Of a stretch of 64,000 bases of DNA, positions 6,843-15,342 are shown one piece after another (within the stretch, counting starts at the first letter, position 1; each line of letters opens with the position of its first letter). Origin of the DNA: Bacteroidaceae bacterium (GTDB lineage Bacteria; Bacteroidota; Bacteroidia; Bacteroidales; Bacteroidaceae); assembly GCA_017541025.1 (NCBI GenBank), contig JAFXZY010000002.1:1-64000 (forward strand), in the 5' to 3' direction. The translations under genes were made by a program, and so were the position numbers. The notes beneath the pieces were generated by a model, which worked only from the letters and a program-made list of their open reading frames with translations, had not been told where the DNA came from and did not search any database.

Positions 6843-9800
6843 ATGAAACATTTTATCTTAACGGTTTTGGCCTTGTTTGCCGGGGTTTTGGCAACAAAGG
6901 CACAAACATTGGAGTACTATCTTGACGAGGAGAACCAGATAGTTTATCAGTACCATCCAGGGACAGGATATGCTGAGGTCGCTCACGGAGGAAGTTATGA
7001 AAGTGATTACTTTCCTCAGTCGTATGTGCATCATAACAAGTTAGGGGAAGTGCTCAGGATTATCGAGGGTTTCGAGGTGGATGGTCAGTGGTATACGGTA
7101 CAGAAAATTGGCGGTCATGCATTCTTTGGATGCTCGCATGTCAAGACCATTTACATACCGGAAACCATTCGTAGCATCGGCAGCATTACGTTTGCAGGAT
7201 GCACGGAAGTTGAGGATGTTTACTGTTACGTGAATCCCCGCAAACTGACTTGGGAAACAGGCAGTTATTATGATATTTATTCGTTTAAAAAACAACGAGG
7301 AACACGGTGGCATGTCCATGAGTTTTATGCCGAATATTATGCGGAAAAATTCCTGAACAACAATGTGACTTTCGTCGGGGATTTGGTGTATGATGCGGAG
7401 CCTCTTCCGCAGGGAATCGAGTCGGTTTTCCGTGCATATGATGCTGAGAATGGTATACTGATTGCGGGCGGAAACCAGAACTGGAAGCTGTCGTTAGCCT
7501 ATAACGATGGCAGCACGATTAGTTATGTTGGTGACTCATATTGGGATCAGCAGGCGCTTTACTTCAGGCTCGGGAGTGGCACCAGCAGTTGGAAGGATTT
7601 GTTGTTGACATCCGACTACGTTGTGCATGGCACTGTCCGTAAGATTCTGGTCGTTGGAGCTGGGGGTATTCACATGCTTCGCTGCCAGCTTCCTGATGGC
7701 ACTTGGATCGAGAAAGAGTACTATGCTGACGGGGATTATCAGGAGTATGAGATAGTGTTTCCTAAACCGCAAAGGTACGACGGTCCGGTCGAATTTCACG
7801 TGTATTCCGAGACACCTTTCGTACTGCAAAGCATCTTCGTTGTCATGGAAGAAGAGAATGAAGATGTGGTGTATTCTACGTTCAAAGGCTACGATGAACA
7901 GGAGGTGAATCCGGGGGTAAACCGTTGGGGAAATGTACTGACTGAGGAGGGAAACATCTGGTGGATTAATGTTACGAATTCCGCAGTAAGCATAACCTTT
8001 TCTTCGGTGGAATTTGATGGCACAAACAGTACTCCTTGCATCGTGACTTACCACCAAAATGAGCCGTATAATATATGGTTTACGAGCCGCTTCAAGTACG
8101 AGGGCCCAGTCAAGAAAGTCTTGGTACATTCGGCGGGAAACATTCAGGGAATGCAGGTGACAATCCAGGACAAGAAGGCCGGGAAATCCTATAGTTCTTC
8201 GACCGAAGCACACCCGACGGACTACTTCGGAGACTATGTATTTGAGTTCGCGGAATGCCCGGAAATCGAGGATGGACAGTTTACAGTTCACGTCTATGGA
8301 GAAGGTGCTATTTTCATCAATAGTATCACGATTGTCAAGCGTGAAGAGACACCGGAACTGCCACAGGGAAAGTGTGGTGACAACCTCACATATCAGCTGA
8401 GTTATATTCCTGGAGAGACGACGCTTTCGGAGGACATGATGTCCCAGATTCCTGCCATGAAACTCACGATAAGCGGGTCGGGAAACATGTGGGATTTCGA
8501 TGACGAATGGAGCGGAAGTGACAACATGGTTCCATGGCTTCCGTACCGCCAAAACATAACTGTTCTTGACCTGCCTTCCGGACTGAAGTCGGTAGGAAAT
8601 AATGCCTTTTCGCGGATGTGGAACTGTGAATTTCCCGCCCTTCCTTCGGGGATTGAGCGGATAGGACAGTCTGCATTTTACAACGATTATTTCGGTGGAG
8701 ACCTGGTGCTTCCTTCGGGGCTTTTGCGGATAGAATCCAATGCATTTAAGGCCGTGAATGGTGCGACAAACGTGTACATAGGTCCGAAGGTTTCTGTGAT
8801 ACAAACCGGTGCATTGAACAGCATGTATTTCACGGATTGCTACTACGTAGATAAAGGGAATCCGACCTACAGTAGTGAGGGGAATTGTGTCTATGAAGTG
8901 GCGACAAAGACGGTCATAGCCGGCGGAAAGAAGAGCACGATTCCCACGGATGCCAAGTGCATAGGTCCGCGAGCCTTCGAGGGCGTTCACCGTGCCACTC
9001 TTGACCTTCCTTCCACGCTTTTAGAGATAGGAATGAATGCTTTTTATAACTGCGACATCACCGAGATTCGCATCCCAGACAAGGTGACTTCCATAGGGCA
9101 TTCTGCACTGTCGAGGTGTCAAAAACTGTTAACTGTTTATGTCGGGAAGTCCATGAAAAGTATAGGACGGACGGTATTCTATGACAGTTCGAATATCCTT
9201 GATATTTCACTGGCGTGTGACCCGGAAAACCTGACATGGGAGAAGGCGTCAAGTTATGATGATGAATCCTTTGGACCTAATGGCAAGACTACGGCGCATG
9301 TCCGTGCGGAAATGTTAGATGGTTGGGTTACGAAATTCGCGTATTTGAATCTGACTTTCAAGGGAGATTTGGGTGACGAGATTCAGCCGATTGAGGAGGA
9401 GAAACGTGTGGATATTGCGGCGCTGAAGGGGCAAGATTTGACCAACAATACCGTGGATAATGTGTATTATAATCTACCGGCTTCGACTGGCAGCGGGTTG
9501 ATCAATGATGCTATAGTTATCGGGGCTGTTACGGACATGAGCCTTGTCGGGAGTGGTGAACCTGGCTCGGCAGAAGTGGCGGAAAACTTTAAAGGAGTTA
9601 TCCTCAAAGTCAACGGAAAGGGCACCATCACCATTGACTCAGGTGCCTTTGGAAACCGCCTGCGGTTGGCTGTACGCATAGGCAATGGTACGCCAGTCAT
9701 CATACGGGAAACGGGTCGGCAATCCAATATGATTTCATACAATGTTCAGACCGAAACCTTCGTATACATCTATGCAGTACCTGCCTCGGCCTCTGTACGA

Positions 9801-10019
9801 GGCTGGATGTACCGTGCAGAGGGTGTAGATGAGGATTCTGTCGTCATTTATGGTATAACAATCGAGCCTGGAGCATACGACCCTGATAGCATCAACGCTA
9901 TCGACAACCACGATAGCCCCATAGATTCTGCGACATATGATCTCAACGGACGCAGAATTCAAGGATTGCCCCGAAAAGGTATCGTTATCCAGAACGGCAG
10001 GAAAGTGATAGTTAGATAA
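6843..10019 (+). CDS. BspA-like LRR surface protein with T9SS-type tail (paralogue 1)
   Basis: This is a 1058-residue exported protein. Residues 1-20 are a signal peptide, with cleavage predicted before Gln (TKA|Q). An LRR_5-type segment follows ('AFFGCSHVKTIYIP', 'IRSIGSITFAGC'), then two tandem modules of about 150 residues, then 'CGDNLTYQL' leading into a second LRR region. A conserved module with 'NTVDNVYYNL' and 'GTITIDSGAFG' precedes the C-terminal 'YDLNGRRI...KGIVI...K' tail, which resembles a T9SS type A sorting signal. BspA-family proteins act as adhesins or surface binding proteins; the ligand here is unknown. It heads a tandem of three paralogues. The last 50 nt or so of coding sequence are essentially identical to those of paralogue 2. 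Confidence 0.85.
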   Translation: MKHFILTVLALFAGVLATKAQTLEYYLDEENQIVYQYHPGTGYAEVAHGGSYESDYFPQSYVHHNKLGEVLRIIEGFEVDGQWYTVQKIGGHAFFGCSHVKTIYIPETIRSIGSITFAGCTEVEDVYCYVNPRKLTWETGSYYDIYSFKKQRGTRWHVHEFYAEYYAEKFLNNNVTFVGDLVYDAEPLPQGIESVFRAYDAENGILIAGGNQNWKLSLAYNDGSTISYVGDSYWDQQALYFRLGSGTSSWKDLLLTSDYVVHGTVRKILVVGAGGIHMLRCQLPDGTWIEKEYYADGDYQEYEIVFPKPQRYDGPVEFHVYSETPFVLQSIFVVMEEENEDVVYSTFKGYDEQEVNPGVNRWGNVLTEEGNIWWINVTNSAVSITFSSVEFDGTNSTPCIVTYHQNEPYNIWFTSRFKYEGPVKKVLVHSAGNIQGMQVTIQDKKAGKSYSSSTEAHPTDYFGDYVFEFAECPEIEDGQFTVHVYGEGAIFINSITIVKREETPELPQGKCGDNLTYQLSYIPGETTLSEDMMSQIPAMKLTISGSGNMWDFDDEWSGSDNMVPWLPYRQNITVLDLPSGLKSVGNNAFSRMWNCEFPALPSGIERIGQSAFYNDYFGGDLVLPSGLLRIESNAFKAVNGATNVYIGPKVSVIQTGALNSMYFTDCYYVDKGNPTYSSEGNCVYEVATKTVIAGGKKSTIPTDAKCIGPRAFEGVHRATLDLPSTLLEIGMNAFYNCDITEIRIPDKVTSIGHSALSRCQKLLTVYVGKSMKSIGRTVFYDSSNILDISLACDPENLTWEKASSYDDESFGPNGKTTAHVRAEMLDGWVTKFAYLNLTFKGDLGDEIQPIEEEKRVDIAALKGQDLTNNTVDNVYYNLPASTGSGLINDAIVIGAVTDMSLVGSGEPGSAEVAENFKGVILKVNGKGTITIDSGAFGNRLRLAVRIGNGTPVIIRETGRQSNMISYNVQTETFVYIYAVPASASVRGWMYRAEGVDEDSVVIYGITIEPGAYDPDSINAIDNHDSPIDSATYDLNGRRIQGLPRKGIVIQNGRKVIVR

Positions 10020-10058
10020 TACCGTTTTCAATATAATAGAAATAAATATAAAAAGAAT

Positions 10059-12728
10059 ATGAAACAGTTGAAAGTCATTTTAACAGTGCTATGTGCACTG
10101 GTAATTACTGCCGTAAATGCCCAGAAAAAGACATGGGATTTTGTCGCGTTCGATGAGCAGAAATCGACGCTTGTTAGTTATGGAGGCGTCGAGAACTGGC
10201 ACCTGCAAGCCCCAAATGACGGGAGCACAATCGGTGTGACGGCTTATGAGTATATGCACGAGAAGTGTATCCTTCTTGCAGTGAGAAACAGCACGACAAA
10301 TGTGCAGGAACTGAGGTTGACCTCCGACTTCACATTGCAAGGAAAGGTGCGGCAGATTATCTTGAAAGCCGGCGGATGGTTGCAGTTCATTGCTTATCTG
10401 ATGCCGAACAACATGATGAAAGAAAGCAACCGCAACACAAGCGGCAGTTGGGACGAATATGTCATAGATTTCGAGGAGCCAGTCGAACTGGACGGACCAC
10501 TGCAACTGTTCCTCGTTACAGCCTCTCCTGTCGCGCTTCAGAGCCTGACAATCGTAATGGGTGATGGCGATGATTCCGTGACTTCTACGTTCAATGCTTG
10601 GCAGAATCCGCAGCCCACTTCCGACGGAGGAATATATGGAATGATGAGGACAAACGAGAGCAATGATTGGGAGGGATTCCTCAACAATACCGACGTAAGC
10701 GTGCAGTATACCTCGATAGGTTCGGAAACCGGTAGCGGTACGAGTTGCATCATGACATACTTGCAAAACGGGAACTATTTCCTAAACATGTCGAACAATT
10801 TTCCCTACGAAGGAACGGTTGAGAAAATCATTGTTCGTGCAGCAGGAAATCTGATGGGAATAGAAGCCGTCATCAGCGAAGGGTACAGCACGGATGCCTA
10901 CCATGCTGGCACGCAAGCTTGGTCTACAGCCGAGTTCACGGACTACGTAATTTGGTGCACGAACTGCCCCGAATTCGAGGAAGCAGCTATCCAGCTTACT
11001 ATCTACGGAGAAGGGGCAATGTATATCCATAGTGTCAAGATCGTTCGCCATGAAAACTTGCCGGAACTGCCCAGCGGAAAGTGCGGCGATAACCTCGAAT
11101 GGGCCCTGGAATACTTACCCGGAGAGACGACTGATGACCACGACAACAACACCTCGATTCCAGCCGTGAAACTGGTGATAACCGGTACAGGGGATATGTA
11201 CGACTACCAAAGCGAATATGCCGAATCACCCAATGCGGCTCCTTGGGCAAAGTACAAATGGAACATTACCCATGTTGACCTGAGCGACGATATCACTCAT
11301 ATCGGAGCTTATTCCTTCCCGAGGTACTGGAACCTAAACATTTACGACCCACTTCCTTCCCAACTCCATAGCATAGGAGCCTGGGCTTTCTATAACATAT
11401 ATATAGGAAGAGAACTCCGCATTCCCGATGGAGTTATCAGCGTTGGAGCAGGGGCATTCGAGGCGGTAAACGGGGTGACAGACATATATATTCCTGCTGG
11501 ACTGACCGACATAGGTTCCGAGGGATTCGCGGGTATGTATAATGCGGAATACTTCCATGTAGATGCCGAAAATCCGGTCTTTACGGACGAGGGATATGCA
11601 CTGTCAAACCGTCAGACAAAGACTCTCATCGCCAGTACACGAAAAAGTGAGATTCCCGATTGGATTGAGACTATCGGTCCGCGAGGTGCGAACAACGTTT
11701 ATCGCGAAACTATTACCTTGCCCGACGGGCTGAAGTCCATAGGACAATACGCGTTTTGGTATGCCAAAATCACCGAGATCCGCATCCCGAACTCCGTGGA
11801 AACCATCTCAAGCTATGTCTTCCAAGGATGCAGCAGCCTCCTCACCGTATATATCGGAAAAGGGGTAAAAAGTATAGGTCGCGATGCCTTTGAATATTGC
11901 CGCAATATCCTCGACATCTATTGCGAAGCCGATCCCGAACATCTGGCATGGAGTCATGGAAATTATGAGAATCAAGCCTTCATGGCCGATGGCAAGACAC
12001 TGATGCATGTCAGGGCAGAAGACCTGGAAACTTGGCAGACAAAGTTCGACTTCCTGAATGTCACGTTTGTGGGCGACCTCGCAACGGGAATTGAGCCGAT
12101 TTATGATATGAAGACCATAGATGTTGAAAGCCTTCAGTCAGAGGATTTGAGCGATAACACCGTGGATAATGTGTACTACAATCTGAACCCAGAACGCGGC
12201 TGTTTCTACCAGGACGGCGGACTGGTTATCGGCCAGAGAACCGACATGTCTGCCATAGGAAACGGCACACCTGGTTCGGCAGAAGTGGCAGAGAACTTCA
12301 ACGGAATCATTCTGAAAGTCATGGGAAAGGGTACCATAACCATTGACTCACGTGTGTTCGGACGTGACCTGAGACTCGCAGTGAGAATTGGCAACGGTAC
12401 GCCTGTAATCTCGCCGGATTGGGACCGCAGAGACCGCCAGATTTCATACAACGTCTCGCAGGAAACCTACGTTTATATCTATGCTGTTGGCCAAGGTGCC
12501 TTGGTACGGGCTTTCGGTAACAGTGAACCGGAAGTGGGTGACGATTATGTTGCCATTTATGGCATAACAATCGAACCAGAAGCATACGACCCTGATAGTA
12601 TCAACGCTATCGAAAACCATGACAGCCCCACAGACTCTGCGACATATGACCTAAATGGACGTAGAATTCAAGGATTGCCCCGAAAAGGTATCGTTATCCA
12701 GAACGGCAGGAAAGTACTTATTCGATAA
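10059..12728 (+). CDS. BspA-like LRR surface protein with T9SS-type tail (paralogue 2)
   Basis: This 889-residue paralogue of the preceding gene starts 39 bp after it and is probably co-transcribed. The signal peptide ends VNA|Q. It lacks the N-terminal LRR block of paralogue 1 and begins directly with the two roughly 150-residue modules. 'CGDNLEWALEY' then introduces LRR units such as 'IRIPNSVETISSYVFQGC', followed by the 'NTVDNVYYNL' module and the 'YDLNGRRIQGLPRKGIVI' tail. The 3' end of the gene is nearly identical to paralogue 1 at DNA level while the middle has diverged. This points to recombination or gene conversion of the sorting-tail region. Confidence 0.85.
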   Translation: MKQLKVILTVLCALVITAVNAQKKTWDFVAFDEQKSTLVSYGGVENWHLQAPNDGSTIGVTAYEYMHEKCILLAVRNSTTNVQELRLTSDFTLQGKVRQIILKAGGWLQFIAYLMPNNMMKESNRNTSGSWDEYVIDFEEPVELDGPLQLFLVTASPVALQSLTIVMGDGDDSVTSTFNAWQNPQPTSDGGIYGMMRTNESNDWEGFLNNTDVSVQYTSIGSETGSGTSCIMTYLQNGNYFLNMSNNFPYEGTVEKIIVRAAGNLMGIEAVISEGYSTDAYHAGTQAWSTAEFTDYVIWCTNCPEFEEAAIQLTIYGEGAMYIHSVKIVRHENLPELPSGKCGDNLEWALEYLPGETTDDHDNNTSIPAVKLVITGTGDMYDYQSEYAESPNAAPWAKYKWNITHVDLSDDITHIGAYSFPRYWNLNIYDPLPSQLHSIGAWAFYNIYIGRELRIPDGVISVGAGAFEAVNGVTDIYIPAGLTDIGSEGFAGMYNAEYFHVDAENPVFTDEGYALSNRQTKTLIASTRKSEIPDWIETIGPRGANNVYRETITLPDGLKSIGQYAFWYAKITEIRIPNSVETISSYVFQGCSSLLTVYIGKGVKSIGRDAFEYCRNILDIYCEADPEHLAWSHGNYENQAFMADGKTLMHVRAEDLETWQTKFDFLNVTFVGDLATGIEPIYDMKTIDVESLQSEDLSDNTVDNVYYNLNPERGCFYQDGGLVIGQRTDMSAIGNGTPGSAEVAENFNGIILKVMGKGTITIDSRVFGRDLRLAVRIGNGTPVISPDWDRRDRQISYNVSQETYVYIYAVGQGALVRAFGNSEPEVGDDYVAIYGITIEPEAYDPDSINAIENHDSPTDSATYDLNGRRIQGLPRKGIVIQNGRKVLIR

Positions 12729-12748
12729 GTAACCTTATTATAAAAGAA

Positions 12749-15130
12749 ATGAGATATTTCAGACAAAACATTATTCTTCTGCTGATAGCAGTTGTTCTGC
12801 CATCAGTTGCTGTTGCTCAAGGAAGTGGAGATGTAAAGACTATCACTTCTACGTTTACAAACGTGAGTAATTATTTCCAGGGGGAGTCGTATTGTTATGG
12901 CTACATCCAAACACAGGAGGGCAGACAATGGCATTTTTTTGGTCCAGGAAATCCTGACTGGCCATCATTCAAAAAGACTACCGTCGGTGGTATGGACTGC
13001 CTTGAAGTCGCCTTGCGTCGTTACTGGTCATGGGGGATGACTTTGGATGAGCCTCTATGTGGAAGAATCAAGTCTGTTCATGTGCTGGCTGGGGGCAATC
13101 TTGGTCAGATACAATTATCTTTGGGCAATTATATTGAGAGGGATTATAATGTGAATTCCTCGGGTGGGTTGAATGGCTATACGTTCGACTTTTCGGACGA
13201 AGATATCAAGTTGTATGACGAACCACTAACGGTTGGGTTTGCATTGGAAGCAGAGGAGTATTATAACCCGTTTTACGTGGCAAGCGTGACGGTTGAGTAC
13301 TGGGACTTGGACCGCATCGAGTGGGATATTACGAACTCGTTTTGCGCGTATGAACGGGGTGAATCTACAGGGGATTTGGAGCAGGGTACACTTAGAACTC
13401 GTGAGGGGAATGACTGGGAAATGGTGATCCCTGGTCCTTCGGTGGATGTTATCCATGATGTTTTGAACAATAATGGCATGGAGGAAGAGGTGCTTGTGTT
13501 TGTGCGTTACGATGAAAATCCGCTCGAGATTACTATCCATAATACCGCCCCTTTATTCCATGGAAATGTGAAGAAATTGTTGGTGAAGGCAAGTGGTACT
13601 TTGGGTAAGATTGAGGCGAGGATTTGGGATGGTGTCAATGGGAATAATATGCAGATAGTCACGAGTTATCCATCGGGTGAAGGAGAGCTTCAAAACATAG
13701 AAATCCCCATGAATCCTGACTTGGAATACGAGGAAGGCATGGTGCAAATCACATTGTATGGTTTGGGGGGACTCTTGTTCCTTCATGGTGTCACGATTGT
13801 GCAGGATGTAGTGAACAAACCTGTACTGAGAGGCGAGTGCGGTGAGCATGTCTTCTTTACTATATGGCAACTACCTTATACATCGAAAGTTTGGGATAGT
13901 ACGATAAGCGATTACAAGCAGGAACGTGCCTTGAAACTGGTGATAAGCGGGACTGGTAAGATGGACGATATTAACGCATGGTCGCCTAAGCCTTGGGAAG
14001 CGGATGGTATGAAAAACATCTGTGAGGTGGTACTGGAAGAGGGAGTGGAAAACCTTGGAGAGAGTGCCTTGAATCAAATGGATTATGTGACGAAGGTAAC
14101 GTTGCCTGAGAGTTTGAAAATGATAGGGGCTTTTGCTATGCAACGTACGGGAATCGAGGATATAAACATACCTGATGGAGTGGAGAGTATCGGAGAATGT
14201 GCGTTCCTGAACTGCAGGAGTCTCCGCACGGTTCGCATAGGCCGAGGAGTGAAAAACATTGGGGAAAGGGTATTCTTGAAGAGTACGAATATCGACAATG
14301 TTTACGCATATTGTAATCCAAACAACCTAACGTGGGAGGCCTATCCTGTCAATGAACCTGAGTCGTTCAAACCTAACAAAGCCACACTTTTCCATGTTGT
14401 TCCAGGCACCAAGGACACGTGGGAAAGCAAGTTCGGATTCCTTAACGTGACGTTCGTCGACGACTTAGGAGACGTTATGGCAAGTATCACGGAAAAGAAG
14501 ACCGTAAGTCCTATGGATCTTGCTTCGAAAGACCTGAAAGATAATGTCGTCGACGACATCTATTATAACCTTGATCCAAGTACGGGAAGCGGGTACCGTG
14601 ACGGCTACCTTCAGATAGGTAAAACCACTGATATTTCGGCCATAGGAACCGGTACACCTGGCAGCATAGAGGTTAGAAATAACTTCACAGGAATCATTCT
14701 GATGATAGGTCCAGGAAGTGGAATCATTTCACTCAATGTAGCAGGAACTTCAAGTATGAAGCTCGCCGTATCGTTCAACGGAAAAACCACGACTTACGAC
14801 CTGACAAACAGGCCAGAAGAGGTACACATCAGCTACGACCTAGATGCTACAAAATTCGTGTATATCTACGCAGTCGGCTCTGGTGCCCTTGTACGGGCTT
14901 TCGGCAACAGTGAAACGAAAGCGGGTGACGATTATGTTGCCATTTACAGCATAACTATCGAACCCGAAGCTGGTAATCCAGATGGCATCATTACGGTTGA
15001 CAAACACGACAATCGCGTTACAGAGTCTCCGATATACGACCTTAATGGACGTCGTCTCTTTGCTCCCCGAAAGGGTTTCAACATAATCCGTTTGAGTGAT
15101 GGAACGAGCCGCAAGGTTTTGATTAAGTAA
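12749..15130 (+). CDS. BspA-like LRR surface protein with T9SS-type tail (paralogue 3)
   Basis: This 793-residue paralogue starts 20 bp after paralogue 2, and a terminator follows it. The signal peptide ends VAVA|Q. Two N-terminal modules have 'VHVLAGGNLGQI' and 'LLVKASGTLGKI' as equivalent positions. Only about four LRR units remain ('VTLPESLKMIGAFAM', 'INIPDGVESIGECAFLNC'). The 'VDDIYYNL' module and a longer sorting tail ending 'RKVLIK' follow. The LRR array is shorter than in its neighbours, so the family varies by repeat number. Function is inferred as a surface adhesin or ligand-binding protein. Confidence 0.85.
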   Translation: MRYFRQNIILLLIAVVLPSVAVAQGSGDVKTITSTFTNVSNYFQGESYCYGYIQTQEGRQWHFFGPGNPDWPSFKKTTVGGMDCLEVALRRYWSWGMTLDEPLCGRIKSVHVLAGGNLGQIQLSLGNYIERDYNVNSSGGLNGYTFDFSDEDIKLYDEPLTVGFALEAEEYYNPFYVASVTVEYWDLDRIEWDITNSFCAYERGESTGDLEQGTLRTREGNDWEMVIPGPSVDVIHDVLNNNGMEEEVLVFVRYDENPLEITIHNTAPLFHGNVKKLLVKASGTLGKIEARIWDGVNGNNMQIVTSYPSGEGELQNIEIPMNPDLEYEEGMVQITLYGLGGLLFLHGVTIVQDVVNKPVLRGECGEHVFFTIWQLPYTSKVWDSTISDYKQERALKLVISGTGKMDDINAWSPKPWEADGMKNICEVVLEEGVENLGESALNQMDYVTKVTLPESLKMIGAFAMQRTGIEDINIPDGVESIGECAFLNCRSLRTVRIGRGVKNIGERVFLKSTNIDNVYAYCNPNNLTWEAYPVNEPESFKPNKATLFHVVPGTKDTWESKFGFLNVTFVDDLGDVMASITEKKTVSPMDLASKDLKDNVVDDIYYNLDPSTGSGYRDGYLQIGKTTDISAIGTGTPGSIEVRNNFTGIILMIGPGSGIISLNVAGTSSMKLAVSFNGKTTTYDLTNRPEEVHISYDLDATKFVYIYAVGSGALVRAFGNSETKAGDDYVAIYSITIEPEAGNPDGIITVDKHDNRVTESPIYDLNGRRLFAPRKGFNIIRLSDGTSRKVLIK

Positions 15131-15153
15131 CAACTATTGCGCTTGAAAGGAAT

Positions 15154-15187
15154 AAGGTGGAACCTTCGGGTTTCACCTTTATCTTTA
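15154..15187 (+). terminator. Intrinsic terminator after the BspA-like trio
   Basis: AAGGTGGAA pairs with TTTCACCTT around a CCTTCGGG loop, followed by a T-rich run. It lies 24 bp after the stop of paralogue 3. Confidence 0.65.
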
Positions 15188-15306
15188 TGTGGGTTGATTA
15201 CCCCCTCCTCCTGAATAAAGCTGATTTTGCGTCTCGTTTCTTTGAAAATACTGCCCGAGAACTTAGATTTTTTATGTATTCGTGCGTTTTTTTGTGAGGG
15301 ATTCTG

Positions 15307-15314
15307 TATATTTG
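15307..15314 (+). promoter_or_regulatory. -7 element before the sialidase gene
   Basis: TATATTTG matches TAnnTTTG and lies 28 bp before the ATG. No TTTG is found at the usual 19-21 bp distance upstream, so the promoter may be weak or activator-dependent. The gap before it carries the partial fourth copy of the intergenic repeat (15206-15221). Confidence 0.5.
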
Positions 15315-15342
15315 CACTCAGAAAACAAAAACAAGGAATATC

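Noticed and set aside
7536-8990. Long minus-strand open frame of 484 codons opposite BspA-like paralogue 1
   Set aside because: It lies wholly inside a well-supported plus-strand gene, shows no domain or signal features, and is rich in Arg and His as expected of an antisense shadow.
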